Shown one piece after another: positions 16,592 to 25,130 of a stretch of DNA of 64,000 nt. Source of the stretch: Pseudomonas syringae CC1557 (lineage in GTDB: Bacteria; Pseudomonadota; Gammaproteobacteria; Pseudomonadales; Pseudomonadaceae); the NCBI RefSeq assembly GCF_000452705.1, contig NZ_CP007014.1, positions 2,480,001 to 2,544,000 on the forward strand, given 5' to 3'. Within the stretch, counting starts at the first letter, position 1; the number at the start of each line of letters is the position of its first letter. A program made the position numbers and the translations under genes. The notes under the pieces are model-generated. The model saw nothing but the letters and a program-made list of their open reading frames with translations. It was not told where the DNA came from and did no database searches.

Positions 16592-18184
16592 CTAGTAGTG
16601 AGTTGAAACGCCCACGTTTTTCTTCAGCAGGTCGCGGTAAAGTTCTGCATAGGGCTCCACGGCCTGATGCCAATTGAACGGGGCGGCCATTGCGCGGCAG
16701 CGCATGGCGTTGAGTAATTCCGGGTGAGAGAACACATTGAAAGCCCGGTTCAGCGCTTCCATGTAGCTTTCAACCGTGGATTCATTGAACAGGAAGCCGG
16801 TCACGCCATCTTCGATGGTGTCAGCCAGGCCGCCGGTGTTGCGGGCAATCGGCAGCGAACCGAAACGCTGTGCGTACATCTGGCTCAAGCCGCAAGGCTC
16901 ATAGCGGGACGGCATCAGCAGGAAATCGCTGCCAGCGAACATGCGGCGCGCATCAGTCTCGTTGAAGCCAACACGAACCCCGATGCGACCCGGGAAGCGT
17001 GCCGCCAGCTCGCGCATGGCCTCTTCTTCCTCGGGTTCGCCTCGGCCGATGATCGCAATCTGCCCGCCGTTGTTGACGATATGCTCGGCAACGCCAATGG
17101 TCAGATCCAGGCCTTTTTGATAGACCAGGCGTGAAACCACGGCGAACAGAGGGCCGGTGGACTCATCCAGTTCGAACAGTTCACGGACGTGATCGGCGTT
17201 GATCTCCTTGCGCGTCCACTCGTTTGGTGCGAAATGGCAGATCAGGTGTTCGTCGGTGGCTGCGTCCCAGCTTTCGTCGATGCCGTTCGGGATACCGCTG
17301 AGCTGGCCCTTTTTTGCCTTGCTCTGCAGAAAGCCTTCAAGCCCGCAGCCGAATTCAGGGGTGGTGATTTCCCGAGCATAAGTGGCGCTGACAGTAGTGA
17401 TGTGGCTCGCATAGGCCATGCCGGCCTTAATGAACGACAGCTGGCCGTAGAATTCCATACCCTCCGGATTGATGGCCTCGTCCGGAATGCCCAGCTCGCG
17501 GCTCGACGCGGTACTTACCGTGCCTTGATAAGCCAGGTTGTGAACGGTAAAGATGCTTGGCGTGGACTGTCCGCGCCAGCGCATATAAGCGGGCGCCAGA
17601 CCGGCTGGCCAGTCATGTGCGTGAACCAGTTCGGGGCACCACTGGCTTTTCACTTCGCCTGCAGCAAACTCTGCTGCGGCCAGGCCGAGACGGGCAAAGC
17701 GAATGTGGTTGTCGGACCAGTCGCGACCTTCGGTATCCGCGTAGGGCGTGCCCTCGCGCTCATACAGCTCGGGGCAGATCAGTACATAAATCACCAGGCC
17801 GTCTTTCATGTCCATGCGGCCCACCTTGCACGGTGGAAGCGCGGCATGGCCACCCAACTGACTGATGATGTGGATCGGATTGCCACTGTTGATGACTTGC
17901 GGATAACCGGGAATCAGGACCCGAACGTCATGCAGGTGGCGCATGGCACGTGGCAGTGCGGCAGACACATCACCCAGACCGCCGGTTTTCACCAGGTCGG
18001 CCAGCTCTGAGGTCACGAACAGCACTTTACGTCTGTTGACCTGAGACATGGTTTGTTGTGTCGGTGCAGGCGGTATATGCAACGCAGGCAAATTAGTAGT
18101 CGCAAAAACCGGTAGATGAGTCAGCTCGCCGACCGGCTGACTAAAACTCTCTCCCTTCTGGGTTTTGACAGCGGCGCTAATCAT
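16592..18184 (-). CDS. glgA: Glycogen synthase with N-terminal extension
   Basis: 530-aa GT5 enzyme that builds linear alpha-1,4-glucan from ADP-glucose. The donor-binding KTGGLGDV motif starts at Lys about 66, whereas in E. coli GlgA it is Lys15, so about 50 extra residues precede the catalytic domain. The C-terminal domain shows RLVYQKGLDL, MPSRYEPCGLSQMYAQ and TGGLADTI. The ATG at 18184 has an AAGGGG site; an internal ATG at 18049 has none, so the extension is probably made. It is the promoter-proximal gene of the run. No glgC is in the window, so ADP-glucose must come from elsewhere. Confidence 0.93.
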   Translation of the reverse strand: MISAAVKTQKGESFSQPVGELTHLPVFATTNLPALHIPPAPTQQTMSQVNRRKVLFVTSELADLVKTGGLGDVSAALPRAMRHLHDVRVLIPGYPQVINSGNPIHIISQLGGHAALPPCKVGRMDMKDGLVIYVLICPELYEREGTPYADTEGRDWSDNHIRFARLGLAAAEFAAGEVKSQWCPELVHAHDWPAGLAPAYMRWRGQSTPSIFTVHNLAYQGTVSTASSRELGIPDEAINPEGMEFYGQLSFIKAGMAYASHITTVSATYAREITTPEFGCGLEGFLQSKAKKGQLSGIPNGIDESWDAATDEHLICHFAPNEWTRKEINADHVRELFELDESTGPLFAVVSRLVYQKGLDLTIGVAEHIVNNGGQIAIIGRGEPEEEEAMRELAARFPGRIGVRVGFNETDARRMFAGSDFLLMPSRYEPCGLSQMYAQRFGSLPIARNTGGLADTIEDGVTGFLFNESTVESYMEALNRAFNVFSHPELLNAMRCRAMAAPFNWHQAVEPYAELYRDLLKKNVGVSTHY

Positions 18185-18792
18185 CGTTTTTCCCCTTAAA
18201 ACAGTATTGGTGCATCACTTGGTTGTTATTGGCCATTTCCTATGGCCGGTACACATACGTGCACTACGCAAGATCGATACCCGTTCGGGCTTGGCGCAGT
18301 GACAAAGCGGCGTGATGTCGCCATTACCGGATGTCAGCCAATAGCATAGATGCTCTATTCACCTGACCCAGCCATTTTTGAGAAGTTTCCACTTTTTTAT
18401 GCGCGAATGTCTGGGGCGCGGCGTTGCGCCCGTCCGGCGGTCGGCTGCAGGCGCCTGTCATTAAGGTGTTGCGCGTTTAAGGGGCGAAATATCGCACATT
18501 GTCAGCGCGTGACCGGCCGTCGGATCGTTCGACAATCCTCTTTTGCAGGCCTGCTCCGAGGGTACGCCAGGCCTCGTTCAAGTGCCGTCCGAACCCAATC
18601 AGTGCGTTGCGCCTTTTCCGGGTGCAGTTGACGCACTATCTCCGTGCACCATAGGAAATTTCCTGCATCTGTGCTGGAACAATTCAAGTCGAGGCAGGAT
18701 AGAATCGACCTGTGATATTCGGGAGATGGCGCTGGCGTCACCGAAGCACACTGATTTGAACACGCTGTTTCGAATTGTTGACGAGGACGGAA
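18185..18792. other. 608-bp intergenic region upstream of glgA and of the GNAT gene
   Basis: Divergent control region between glgA (- strand) and the acetyltransferase (+ strand). It holds the AlgU-like site noted at 18362-18390 and a perfect 12-bp palindrome AGGAAATTTCCT at 18653-18664, 128 bases before the acetyltransferase start. Short ORFs in both directions lack ribosome sites and family resemblance; I see no gene. Confidence 0.5.
18362..18390 (-). promoter_or_regulatory. AlgU (sigma-22)-like promoter candidate for the glgA operon
   Basis: On the - strand GGAAACTT (18390-18383) is followed after exactly 16 bases by TCAGG (18366-18362). AlgU promoters are of the form GAACTT-N16/17-TCTGA, so both boxes match with a few differences. 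It would start transcription about 170 bases before glgA. Osmotic control by AlgU would fit a trehalose operon, but the match is imperfect. Confidence 0.3.
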
Positions 18793-19284
18793 ATGGAAGC
18801 CCCTGAGGTGCTGGTACTGCAAGCGAGCTATACAAATCCTGTGCATGCGGATGCCATTGGATTTGTCCTGAACGAATACTCTATGGATGCCATGGGCGCG
18901 GGTCGACCCATTTCAGCCGATACTCGTCAGCAACTGGCGATCGAACTGGCCAAGCGCTCACATGCGTTCAGTGTACTGGCCTTCGTCTCTGGCGAGCCGG
19001 TAGGGCTGGTCAACTGTTTCGAGGGCTTTTCCACGTTTGCCTGTCGTCCGCTGGTCAATATTCATGACGTCGCGGTCATTTCGCAGTACCGGGGGTTGGG
19101 CATCAGCCAGAAGATGCTGGCCAAGGTCGAAGAAATCGCGCGTCAGCGCGGCTGCTGCAAGCTGACTTTGGAGGTGCTTGAGGGGAATGACGTCGCGCAG
19201 GGCGCTTACAAAAAGATGGGTTTTGACAATTATCAGTTGAACCCGGAAATGGGTCGCGCCATGTTTTGGCAGAAATCGCTCTGA
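18793..19284 (+). CDS. GNAT-family N-acetyltransferase
   Basis: 163-aa acetyl-CoA-dependent acetyltransferase. Motif A is clear: VNIHDVAVISQYRGLGIS with the pyrophosphate-binding R-G-L-G at 100-103, followed by KMLAKVEEIARQRGCCKLTLEV, and motif B as AQGAYKKMGF. The acceptor cannot be read from the sequence; small-molecule amine or protein N-terminus are both possible. The ATG at 18793 follows GAGGACGGAA; a TTG at 18775 is in frame but has no site. It stands alone, convergent with a 57-residue gene. Confidence 0.85.
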   Translation: MEAPEVLVLQASYTNPVHADAIGFVLNEYSMDAMGAGRPISADTRQQLAIELAKRSHAFSVLAFVSGEPVGLVNCFEGFSTFACRPLVNIHDVAVISQYRGLGISQKMLAKVEEIARQRGCCKLTLEVLEGNDVAQGAYKKMGFDNYQLNPEMGRAMFWQKSL

Positions 19285-19370
19285 TACGCGATACGTATCG
19301 AGAAAGGGCGCATCTATCGGGGGATTTGAAGAGCTTGAAGGCAGTATGAATGAGGGGGCTGGATCAAGCG

Positions 19371-19395
19371 GGCAAGCCAGCGTATCGGGCTTGCC
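19371..19395. terminator. Hairpin between convergent genes
   Basis: GGCAAGCC (19371-19378) and GGCTTGCC (19388-19395) form a perfect 8-bp stem with a 9-base loop, midway between the GNAT stop and the stop of the 57-residue gene. No T-run follows on either strand, so it may be a weak bidirectional terminator or a REP-like palindrome. Confidence 0.45.
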
Positions 19396-19428
19396 ACGGT
19401 GCGGTCTGAAACGTTGTAGAGTCTGCTG

Positions 19429-19602
19429 TCAGGCGTGAAGCATTGCGCCTGGCGCAGAAAGCTGGCTTTGCTGCAGCATTACGCTTAAATAAGCGACCTT
19501 TCGCTGCAACTGCTCACGTTCTTCTTTCAATGCACGCAGTTCGTCGCGACGGATAGTGACGTACAGGGTTTGTGGTGCAACTGGTGGTAGTACAGTTCCC
19601 AT
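19429..19602 (-). CDS. 57-residue coiled-coil small protein, unknown function
   Basis: A complete small gene. The ATG at 19602 follows a strong GAGGTGAG ribosome site and the frame ends in TGA at 19431-19429. The product begins MGTVLPPVAP, then a strand-like QTLYVTIRRDE and a charged helix ELRALKEEREQLQRKVAYLS with heptad leucines, suggesting a short coiled-coil. No signal peptide or membrane segment is visible. I recall similar small unannotated-function proteins in Pseudomonas but cannot name a family. It is divergent from gnd, whose leader covers its promoter. Confidence 0.7.
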   Translation of the reverse strand: MGTVLPPVAPQTLYVTIRRDELRALKEEREQLQRKVAYLSVMLQQSQLSAPGAMLHA

Positions 19603-19930
19603 TGCTCACCTCGCAAATGGCGGATTCAACCTCAGAAAGGTCCTGAGCAATGACTTTCAATCCCTGAGCGCCGCTGCTTACCTCTCTATCGGCTCCGATT
19701 CTGAATTCTTTTGCGCTTTTTTGGAACTTTTTTATTTTTAATGGTCGCGGGTGAGCGCCGATCACGCCAAAATGCACCGACTGAGGGCGTTCTCGCCGTC
19801 ACTTCTCTTATGCGAATGTCCTTATAAGGGAACCGACGTTCTGCCTCGCTTGACTAACCTGCATGCTCACATCCTGTTGAAGCGCTGTACGGCAGGTGAG
19901 GCACCTTTTTACGATTTAAGGAGCACCTTC
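19603..19930. other. 328-bp divergent intergenic region upstream of gnd
   Basis: Control region shared by the 57-residue gene and gnd. It contains a T-rich stretch with GGAACTT (19725-19731) that resembles an AlgU -35 box, but no matching -10 box was found at the right spacing. No ORF here has a ribosome site of note. I see no other structure. Confidence 0.4.
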
Positions 19931-20905
19931 ATGCAACTTGGGATTATTGGACTGGGCCGCATGGGCGGCAACATCGCACGACGTTTGATGCTGGATGGTC
20001 ACACTACCGTGGTGTACGACCGTGACGAAGCATCACGCAGCGCCCTGGCCAATGACGGGGCCACTGCCGTTGCCGGCCTGACAGAAATGGTTGCCGCTCT
20101 GGCAAAGCCTCGTGCTATCTGGGTCATGCTCCCGGCCGGCGCCCCGACCGAAGACACCATTCAGATGCTCAGTCAGGTGCTTGAAGCCGATGACGTGATC
20201 ATCGACGGCGGCAATACCTTCTACAAGGATGACATGCGTCGTGCTCAGGAACTGACCGCAAAAGGTCTGCACTACGTTGACGTGGGTACGTCCGGCGGCG
20301 TGTGGGGGCTGGAGCGTGGTTACTGCATGATGATCGGTGGTGAAGACGCCATTGTGCGTCGTCTCGACCCGCTGTTCGCAACGCTGGCCCCCGGCCTGGG
20401 CTCCATCGAACGCACCAAGGATCGTGTCTCCGATGATGATCGCGCCGAGCGTGGCTATATTCACTCCGGCCCTGCGGGCTCCGGCCATTTCGTGAAGATG
20501 ATTCACAACGGCATCGAATACGGGATGATGCAGGCATTCGCCGAGGGCTTCGACCTTCTCAAACAGAAGAACTCCGAGCATCTGCCTGCCGAGCAACGCT
20601 TTGACCTGAACACCGCCGACATTGCCGAAGTCTGGCGCCGCGGCAGTGTGGTTTCGTCCTGGCTGCTGGACCTGACTGCCGATGCACTGGCCACCGATCC
20701 ACAGCTGGATGCCTTCTCCGGCTCGGTTGCCGACAGCGGTGAAGGGCGCTGGACCATCGAGGCTGCCATCGAGCAAGCCGTGCCGGTTCCGGTACTCTCC
20801 AGTGCCTTGTTTGCACGCTTCCGTTCGCGTCAGACCAGTTCATATGCAGACAAGATGCTGTCCGCGATGCGCTTTGGATTTGGTGGCCACAAGGAACCGA
20901 AATAA
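19931..20905 (+). CDS. gnd: 6-phosphogluconate dehydrogenase, decarboxylating, short form
   Basis: 324-aa oxidoreductase converting 6-phosphogluconate to ribulose 5-phosphate and CO2. The N-terminal Rossmann motif is [17 protein letters not shown]; strand 2 ends in VVYDRDE, with Asp where NADP-specific enzymes carry Asn-Arg, suggesting an NAD preference (inference). The substrate loop [26 protein letters not shown] block at about 120-140 and [16 protein letters not shown] (catalytic Lys) are plain. It is of the short, about 300-residue class. AAGGAG lies seven bases before the ATG. The stop overlaps the zwf start (TAATG). Confidence 0.92.
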   Translation: MQLGIIGLGRMGGNIARRLMLDGHTTVVYDRDEASRSALANDGATAVAGLTEMVAALAKPRAIWVMLPAGAPTEDTIQMLSQVLEADDVIIDGGNTFYKDDMRRAQELTAKGLHYVDVGTSGGVWGLERGYCMMIGGEDAIVRRLDPLFATLAPGLGSIERTKDRVSDDDRAERGYIHSGPAGSGHFVKMIHNGIEYGMMQAFAEGFDLLKQKNSEHLPAEQRFDLNTADIAEVWRRGSVVSSWLLDLTADALATDPQLDAFSGSVADSGEGRWTIEAAIEQAVPVPVLSSALFARFRSRQTSSYADKMLSAMRFGFGGHKEPK

Positions 20906-22437
20906 TGGGCCTGTCGCGTGGCACCGCCGACCAGAAACCGGAAGTGGCGCCAGCCACGACGCTGTTTCTGTTCGGGGCTCATGGCGATCTGGTCAAGCGT
21001 CTGCTGATGCCGGCGCTGTATAACCTGTCACGCGACGGCCTGGTGGACGAAGGTCTGCACATTGTCGGCGTCGATCACAATGCGATCAGCGATGCCGACT
21101 TCGCGAAAAAGCTGGAAAATTTCATTCGTGAAGAAGCCGCTGGCAAGGTTGCCGGTGGTGGCAAGGAGCCGCTTGATCCTGCGCTATGGAGCAAGCTGGC
21201 CGAGCGCATCAGTTACGTGCAGGGCGACTTTCTCGACGATTCGACCTACCGCGACATCGACAGCAAGATCAAGAGCACCGGCGCAGCCAACGCGGTGTTC
21301 TATCTCGCCACAGCGCCGCGCTTCTTCAGTGAGGTCGCCCAGCGCCTTGGTTCATCCGGCCTGCTGAACGAGACCGATGACGGGTTTCGTCGCGTAGTGA
21401 TCGAAAAGCCGTTTGGCTCCGATCTGGCCAGTGCCGTCGAACTCAACCAGTGCCTGCTCAAGGTGATGAGCGAGAAGCAGATCTACCGCATCGATCATTA
21501 TCTGGGCAAGGAGACGGTGCAGAACATTCTGGTCAGCCGTTTCTCGAACGGCTTGTTCGAGTCCTTCTGGAACAATCATTACATCGACCATGTGCAGATC
21601 ACTGCGGCGGAAACCGTCGGTGTTGAAACACGTGGCAGCTTTTACGAGCACACCGGTGCCCTGCGCGACATGGTTCCCAATCACCTGTTTCAGCTGTTGG
21701 CGATGGTCGCGATGGAACCTCCAGCGGCGTTTGGCGCTGATGCCGTGCGCGGCGAAAAAGCCAAGGTGATCGGGGCGATTCGCCCGTGGAGCGAAGAGGA
21801 AGCGTTGGCCAACTCGGTGCGCGGCCAGTATGCAGAAGGGGTGACCGGCGACAAGAAAGCCGTAGGCTATCGCCAGGAAGACCGGGTAGAGGCCGACAGC
21901 ACCACCGAGACTTACGTTGCGCTCAAGGTGATGGTCGACAACTGGCGCTGGGTGGGTGTGCCGTTCTATCTGCGTACCGGCAAACGCATGAGCGCTCGCA
22001 GTACCGAGATCGCCATCTGCTTCAAGCCGGCGCCCTATGCGCAGTTTCGCGATACCGAGGTAGACCGGCTCAAACCCAACTACCTGCGGATTCAGATCCA
22101 GCCCAACGAAGGCATGTGGTTCGATCTGTTTGCCAAGCGCCCGGGCCCGACGCTGGACATGGAAGACATCGCCTTGGGCTTCGCTTACAAGGACTTCTTC
22201 GAAATGCAGCCTTCAACCGGCTACGAAACGCTGATCTACGATTGCCTGACCGGCGACCAGACCCTGTTTCAGCGTGCCGATAATATCGAAAACGGCTGGC
22301 GTGCCGTTCAACCGTTTCTCGACGCCTGGGCGAAGAAGTCAGAGGTGCAGCTGTACGAAGCCGGCAAGGATGGTCCTGCCGCCGGTGAGGAGCTGTTGAG
22401 CCGTGACGGCCGCGAATGGAGAGAACTGAATGTCTGA
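20905..22437 (+). CDS. zwf: Glucose-6-phosphate 1-dehydrogenase
   Basis: 510-aa enzyme oxidising glucose 6-phosphate to 6-phosphogluconolactone, producing NAD(P)H for the Entner-Doudoroff and pentose phosphate routes. The nucleotide-binding motif is FLFGAHGDLVKRLL (about 21-34) and the active-site motif RIDHYLGKE lies at about 195-203. It overlaps gnd by one base and the HAD gene by eight, so all three are coupled. Pseudomonads carry more than one zwf, usually one next to pgl and edd; this copy lies with gnd instead. Confidence 0.95.
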   Translation: MGLSRGTADQKPEVAPATTLFLFGAHGDLVKRLLMPALYNLSRDGLVDEGLHIVGVDHNAISDADFAKKLENFIREEAAGKVAGGGKEPLDPALWSKLAERISYVQGDFLDDSTYRDIDSKIKSTGAANAVFYLATAPRFFSEVAQRLGSSGLLNETDDGFRRVVIEKPFGSDLASAVELNQCLLKVMSEKQIYRIDHYLGKETVQNILVSRFSNGLFESFWNNHYIDHVQITAAETVGVETRGSFYEHTGALRDMVPNHLFQLLAMVAMEPPAAFGADAVRGEKAKVIGAIRPWSEEEALANSVRGQYAEGVTGDKKAVGYRQEDRVEADSTTETYVALKVMVDNWRWVGVPFYLRTGKRMSARSTEIAICFKPAPYAQFRDTEVDRLKPNYLRIQIQPNEGMWFDLFAKRPGPTLDMEDIALGFAYKDFFEMQPSTGYETLIYDCLTGDQTLFQRADNIENGWRAVQPFLDAWAKKSEVQLYEAGKDGPAAGEELLSRDGREWRELNV

Positions 22438-23248
22438 AGCATCTTCATTGCCTGTGCAGTTCGTGATGTCCGATATCGACGGCACGCTGCTGCGGCGTGA
22501 CCACAGTCTGAGTCAGGCCAATATCGATGCCATCGGACGCCTGCGGGCAGCAGGCATACATTTCACATTGGCCAGCAGCCGTCCGCCTAGAGCCATGCGT
22601 CAGGTGATCGAGGCGCTGGGCGTCGATCTGCCGACCGTCGCGTTCAATGGCGGCACCATTACGCATGCCGACGGCAGCCTGCTTGTCGCTCACCGCATCG
22701 ATCAGACCGCAGTGCGTACCTGCCTTGATCTTTTTGCTGGCGAGAAGGTGGCTATCTGGGTGTTTGCCGATGACCAGTGGCTGTTGCTTGACCCGGCAGG
22801 GGATTACGTCGATCACGAGCGTGATGCGCTGGGTTACGAGTATATCCAGGTCGAGAGCTTCGAACCCTATCTCGACCGGGTCGACAAGATTGTTGCGGCC
22901 AGTGCCGACTTCGAGCTGCTCAAGACCCTGGAAACCCGGCTTAACCCCTTGATCGACGGGCTTGCGCTGGCCGCGCGCTCGCAAAAGTATTACCTGGATG
23001 TCACTGCGCTGGATGCCAACAAGGGGTCGGCCCTGGTGACGCTTGCGGAGTACCTGGGTGTCGAGCTTTCACGCACGGCGGCTATCGGCGATGGCGGCAA
23101 CGACGTGGCGATGTTTCACAAGGCCGGCGTATCGATTGCAATGGGACAGGGTGAGCCGACAGTTCAGGGACAGGCTGACCATGTTACAGATAGCAACGAG
23201 CAGGACGGTGTGGCTCGCGCTATCGAGCGCTATATCCTGCCAGCCTGA
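22430..23248 (+). CDS. Cof-type HAD-superfamily phosphatase
   Basis: 272-aa haloacid-dehalogenase hydrolase of the Cof/YbiV type, usually sugar-phosphate phosphatases. Motif I is SDIDGTLL with nucleophile Asp15 and acid Asp17; motif II is LASSRP; motif IV is IGDGGNDVAMF; a C2B cap domain lies between. It starts within the last codons of zwf behind a GGAGAG site and is followed 64 bp later by the GH15 gene. The substrate is unknown; the neighbours suggest a hexose or disaccharide phosphate. Confidence 0.87.
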   Translation: MSEASSLPVQFVMSDIDGTLLRRDHSLSQANIDAIGRLRAAGIHFTLASSRPPRAMRQVIEALGVDLPTVAFNGGTITHADGSLLVAHRIDQTAVRTCLDLFAGEKVAIWVFADDQWLLLDPAGDYVDHERDALGYEYIQVESFEPYLDRVDKIVAASADFELLKTLETRLNPLIDGLALAARSQKYYLDVTALDANKGSALVTLAEYLGVELSRTAAIGDGGNDVAMFHKAGVSIAMGQGEPTVQGQADHVTDSNEQDGVARAIERYILPA

Positions 23249-23312
23249 ACCGGCCTGGCGCGGGGAGGTCCGCCGAACCGCAACGAATCATCTACATGAC
23301 GGGCATTTCTGA

Positions 23313-25130
23313 ATGGCTGGATTGATCGAAGACTATGCGTTGCTGGGCAACTGTCAGACTGCGGCGCTGGTCGCCCGGGATGGTTCGCTGGACTGGTTGT
23401 GTTTTCCCCGCTTTGATTCCACCGCGTGCTTCGCGGCGCTGCTGGGCAACAGCGATCATGGGCGCTGGAAGATAGCGCCGACGGCCGAGGTGATTTCGGT
23501 CGAGCGCCGTTATCGAGAAGGCACGCTGGTTCTCGAAACCGTCTTTGAAACCCGCGACGGACGCGCGATGCTGATCGATTTCATGCCCATGAACACCAGC
23601 GGGCATGTAGTGCGCATTGTTGTCGGGCTGGAGGGGCAGGTCGAATTTACGGTCGACATCGCCATTCGCTTCGATTACGGCAGCAGCGTGCCATGGGTCG
23701 AGAAAAAAGACGCACATACCCTGACTGCTGTAGCGGGGCCGGAAATGCTGGTGCTGCGCAGTGCGGTGCCGCTGCATCCTCAAGATCATCACACTGCCAG
23801 TCATTTTCAGGTGGCCGAAGGCGAGCGCAAAGTCTTTACGCTGGCTTATCAGGCCTCCTACGAGCCTTTGCTGGCTAATATCGATGTCGAGCAGGCGCTT
23901 CAGACCACTGTCAGCTACTGGCGTGAGTTTTCTGACCGGTGCCCGGATGTCGGGCCATGGACGGAGCAGGTCAAACGCTCGTTGATCACCCTCAAAGCCA
24001 TGACCTACGCGCCTACCGGCGGCATCGTCGCCGCAGTGACCACGTCATTGCCCGAACAACTCGGTGGCGAGCGTAACTGGGATTATCGATACTGCTGGTT
24101 GCGTGATGCAACGATGACGCTGTTGGCTTTCATGAACCTCGGCTATTTCGAGGAAGCCACGGCCTGGCGGGACTGGCTTTTGCGTTCAGTTGCAGGTAAC
24201 CCGGAGCAGATTCAGATCATGTATGGCGTAGGCGGTGAGCGACGCTTGCAGGAATATGAGCTTCCCTGGCTGAGCGGCTACGAGCATTCGCAACCCGTGC
24301 GCGTTGGCAATGGCGCTGCGACCCAGGTCCAGCTCGACGTGTATGGCGAGGTCGCCGATGCGATGATTCAAGCGCTTCGCGGAGGCATGTCAGCGCACCC
24401 GCGCAGTGTGGCGATCTCCAAGGTGGTCATGCCCTACCTGGAAACCATTTGGCACCTGCCGGACGCCGGGATCTGGGAGATTCGCTCCGAACCGCGTCAT
24501 TTCACACATTCGAAAATCATGGCGTGGGTAGCGTTTGATCGCAACTCCACGCAAATTGCGCAGGCTGCTGAAAATGATGAAGATCGCGCGCTGGCCGAGC
24601 ATTACCGGCTGGTCGCGGATGAAATTCATGCCGACGTCTGTCGCAACGGTTTTGATACCCAGCTGAATAGCTTTGTGCAAACCTACGGCGCTACCGAGGT
24701 CGACGCCAGCCTGTTGCAGGTTGTTCTGACCGGCTTCCTTCCGCCTGATGACCCTCGTGTCATCGGCACTGTCGCCAGGATCGAGCGCACGCTGATGCAG
24801 GATGGTCTGCTGCTGCGTTATAACAACGAGCGCAGTGATGATGGTGTGGCGGGGCGGGAGGGCACGTTTCTGGTCTGCTCCTTCTGGCTGGCCGATGCCT
24901 ACGTGCTGCTCGGGCGTGCTGATGATGCTACGAGGCTATTCGAGCGGCTGTGCGGCCTGTGCAATGACGTAGGCTTGCTGGCCGAGCAATATGATCCGAA
25001 AGATGGCCGGATGCTGGGCAATTTCCCTCAGGCGTTCAGTCACATCGGCATCATCAATACTGCATTGAACCTGCACCGGGTGGTATGTCCGGCGCTGGCG
25101 CGAACGTCCGGCGAGCTTGCTGCGAGTTGA
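23313..25130 (+). CDS. Glycoside hydrolase family 15 protein (glucoamylase or trehalase type)
   Basis: 605-aa cytoplasmic protein without signal peptide. The N-terminal beta-sandwich begins IEDYALLGNCQTAALVARDGSLDWLCFPRFDS, here seen in residues 5-36; the (alpha/alpha)6 barrel carries RNWDYRYCWLRDA and REGTFLVCSFWLADAY, regions that hold the general acid and base in GH15. Bacterial members act on alpha-glucans or trehalose. Given the trehalose/glycogen genes nearby, release of glucose from these storage compounds is likely but unproven. No strong ribosome site precedes the ATG. Its TGA directly abuts the alkB stop on the other strand. Confidence 0.88.
   Translation: MAGLIEDYALLGNCQTAALVARDGSLDWLCFPRFDSTACFAALLGNSDHGRWKIAPTAEVISVERRYREGTLVLETVFETRDGRAMLIDFMPMNTSGHVVRIVVGLEGQVEFTVDIAIRFDYGSSVPWVEKKDAHTLTAVAGPEMLVLRSAVPLHPQDHHTASHFQVAEGERKVFTLAYQASYEPLLANIDVEQALQTTVSYWREFSDRCPDVGPWTEQVKRSLITLKAMTYAPTGGIVAAVTTSLPEQLGGERNWDYRYCWLRDATMTLLAFMNLGYFEEATAWRDWLLRSVAGNPEQIQIMYGVGGERRLQEYELPWLSGYEHSQPVRVGNGAATQVQLDVYGEVADAMIQALRGGMSAHPRSVAISKVVMPYLETIWHLPDAGIWEIRSEPRHFTHSKIMAWVAFDRNSTQIAQAAENDEDRALAEHYRLVADEIHADVCRNGFDTQLNSFVQTYGATEVDASLLQVVLTGFLPPDDPRVIGTVARIERTLMQDGLLLRYNNERSDDGVAGREGTFLVCSFWLADAYVLLGRADDATRLFERLCGLCNDVGLLAEQYDPKDGRMLGNFPQAFSHIGIINTALNLHRVVCPALARTSGELAAS

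Noticed and set aside
18350..18631. 93-codon + strand frame in the glgA upstream region
   Set aside because: Arg/Cys-rich translation, no ribosome site, overlaps the promoter candidate.
19725..19750. GGAACTT resembling an AlgU -35 box upstream of gnd
   Set aside because: No acceptable -10 box at 16-17 bases spacing.
19829..19860. GGAACC resembling the first half of an hrp box
   Set aside because: No CCAC-N2-A second half at 15-17 bases, so no HrpL promoter is called.
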